The notes beneath the pieces were generated by a model. It made no database searches, was not told the origin of the DNA, and saw only the letters and a program-made list of their open reading frames with translations. Made by a program: the position numbers and the translations under genes. A stretch of DNA of 6,724 nucleotides, taken from Nitrososphaera sp. GTDB taxonomy: Archaea; Thermoproteota; Nitrososphaeria; Nitrososphaerales; Nitrososphaeraceae. This document shows positions 5,693 through 6,724 of the stretch, in pieces. Position 1 is the first letter of the stretch, and each line of letters begins with the position of its first letter. The stretch is from assembly GCA_022545875.1 (NCBI GenBank), contig JAKEIF010000226.1:1-6724 (forward strand), read 5' to 3'.

Positions 5693-6724
5693 TCACTCTG
5701 CTTTTCGTAACATCCTTTCCAAATCGCTGATCACATCATCAAACTTGGCATGAAAATCGTATACGCCGTCATGAATTAGCACGTGTGCAAGCTCTTCTTT
5801 GACGTTCCCATACAGTTTCTCCTTGAGTTCGGCAAGTTCATTCTGGCCTTTATGATTTAGAAATTCGTCCCGACCTATGTATTGAATAAGAAAGTTTCTA
5901 TTATCCTGTTGGAAGGATCTCAGAGCAAACACCGTTGCACGTGCAATGGGACTAATGAGCGAGTCCTTTTTTTCTAACGTATTGATTATCTTTGCAACAA
6001 TCGCGTAGCGCAGTTTCTTGTAATGCCGTTTTTTCCTCAAGGCAAAGATTGCCTCCTCTATATGGGATATGCGTCCCAAGAGATGACGTTCATTGGATTT
6101 ATAACGGGCGATCGCATCGTCTGATGAAGATAGATTTCGCCGTCTCTCTTCTATTCTCGCTTCAGTCTCTTTCAATTTGGCTGTGGTCTTGGTCAATTCA
6201 GAGTTAGCATTCCCCAGTCGCGACTCCAAGTCGGCAAGTGCCTTCCTTTTTTCCTCCAGCCTAGGGGTGATAGTAGTCAATTCCTTTTCATTCTTGAGCA
6301 ATTCCACAAAGTCAGGCACCTGATCGAGCATTCCAGCATTGTCTAATCTTTCAAAAAGCTGGGTAAAAGCTGCGAGAGGTTGATCGCCTCCAAGTTTTTC
6401 ATACAACCGCTCCAAGTCGTTATGCTGTTTTAATCTCACATACTGTCTGTGATAGTCGATAACTTTGCTTTCCTCTAACCCCAGATCGATGGCGATCTCA
6501 ATCAGGTCAGTTTGCTTTTTCATCAGCCTGAATGCCTGTGAAGACTCACTTTCCCGAGGTTTATGATGAAAGGTATTTCTCGCTCCTCTTTCTCTGCCAC
6601 TCTGTATTGTTTGTTCGAGAAGTCCAGGCTCACTTGTGTATTTCTGGACGGTTTTCCAATCCACATTTTCCTTTTCTGCGACTCTCTTATAGCTGGGATC
6701 GGCCATGAAAGATTTTCTTATGCT
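5693..6724 (-). CDS. Helix-turn-helix plus coiled-coil protein, probably DNA-binding, 5' end uncertain or cut by the window edge
   Basis: The minus-strand frame ends at the TGA at 5693-5695 and is open to the right edge. The only in-window ATG near the edge is at 6706 (337 residues; numbering below uses it). The six upstream codons read SIRKSF without a stop, and the first helix expected of the N-terminal domain would lie there, so the true start is probably outside the window. Residues about 5-28 (SYKRVAEKENVDWKTVQKYT) look like the second and third helices of a helix-turn-helix. Residues 57-93 form a second such unit (LIEIAIDLGLEESKVIDYHR). A linker with FTQLFERLDNAGMLDQ precedes a long Lys/Glu/Arg-rich coiled coil at about 135-225. 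A basic stretch (RKKRHYKKLRY, 224-234) and a helical C-terminal domain follow. I recall similar architectures (a helix-turn-helix that reads substrate or genus-specific DNA, then a coiled coil) in Nitrososphaera-like genomes, of unknown function. It lies upstream of the giant gene on the same strand but 300 bases away, so it is probably a separate transcript. A role as its regulator is only a guess. Confidence 0.8.
   Translation of the reverse strand, partial: SIRKSFMADPSYKRVAEKENVDWKTVQKYTSEPGLLEQTIQSGRERGARNTFHHKPRESESSQAFRLMKKQTDLIEIAIDLGLEESKVIDYHRQYVRLKQHNDLERLYEKLGGDQPLAAFTQLFERLDNAGMLDQVPDFVELLKNEKELTTITPRLEEKRKALADLESRLGNANSELTKTTAKLKETEARIEERRRNLSSSDDAIARYKSNERHLLGRISHIEEAIFALRKKRHYKKLRYAIVAKIINTLEKKDSLISPIARATVFALRSFQQDNRNFLIQYIGRDEFLNHKGQNELAELKEKLYGNVKEELAHVLIHDGVYDFHAKFDDVISDLERMLRKAE

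Overview
This window most likely comes from an archaeon of the ammonia-oxidising Thaumarchaeota/Nitrososphaeria type. That is an inference from three things. There are archaeal TATA-like elements about 26 bases before the inferred transcript starts, including one arrangement that fits a leaderless mRNA. AGA/AGG and ATA codons are used freely. The right-hand gene has a helix-turn-helix plus coiled-coil architecture that I associate with families expanded in Nitrososphaera-like genomes. No rRNA, tRNA, CRISPR array or recognisable transposase gene was seen.

Layout: all three convincing genes lie on the minus strand. At the left edge (1-555) is the first 185 codons of an AbiEi-type winged-helix antitoxin/regulator, with a promoter at about 592-608; its 3' end and any AbiEii toxin partner lie outside the window. 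Positions 556-994 hold no convincing intact gene. They contain a short plus-strand reading frame (690-860) that looks like the C-terminal end of a decayed beta-rich protein, and a T-run at 944-949. The centre (995-5392) is one very large gene of 1465 codons. It encodes a multidomain protein that resembles large uncharacterised bacterial proteins and ends in a domain with papain-like Gln-Cys-His-Asp geometry. Upstream of it (5393-5692) are a TATA element placed for leaderless transcription and a strong hairpin/palindrome at 5553-5576. The right edge (5693-6724) holds a DNA-binding-like protein with a long coiled coil, whose reading frame is open to the window edge.

Interpretation: an AbiEi-type defence regulator beside a giant protein with a putative cysteine-protease tail suggests an accessory region. 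The most interesting object is the giant protein. It may be an archaeal effector or toxin-like protein, or an envelope or processing enzyme, built as a conserved scaffold, a glycine-rich hydrophobic segment, a helical linker and a C-terminal papain-like domain. The sequence does not show a signal peptide, a secretion apparatus or an immunity gene, so its role as a toxin is a hypothesis only.
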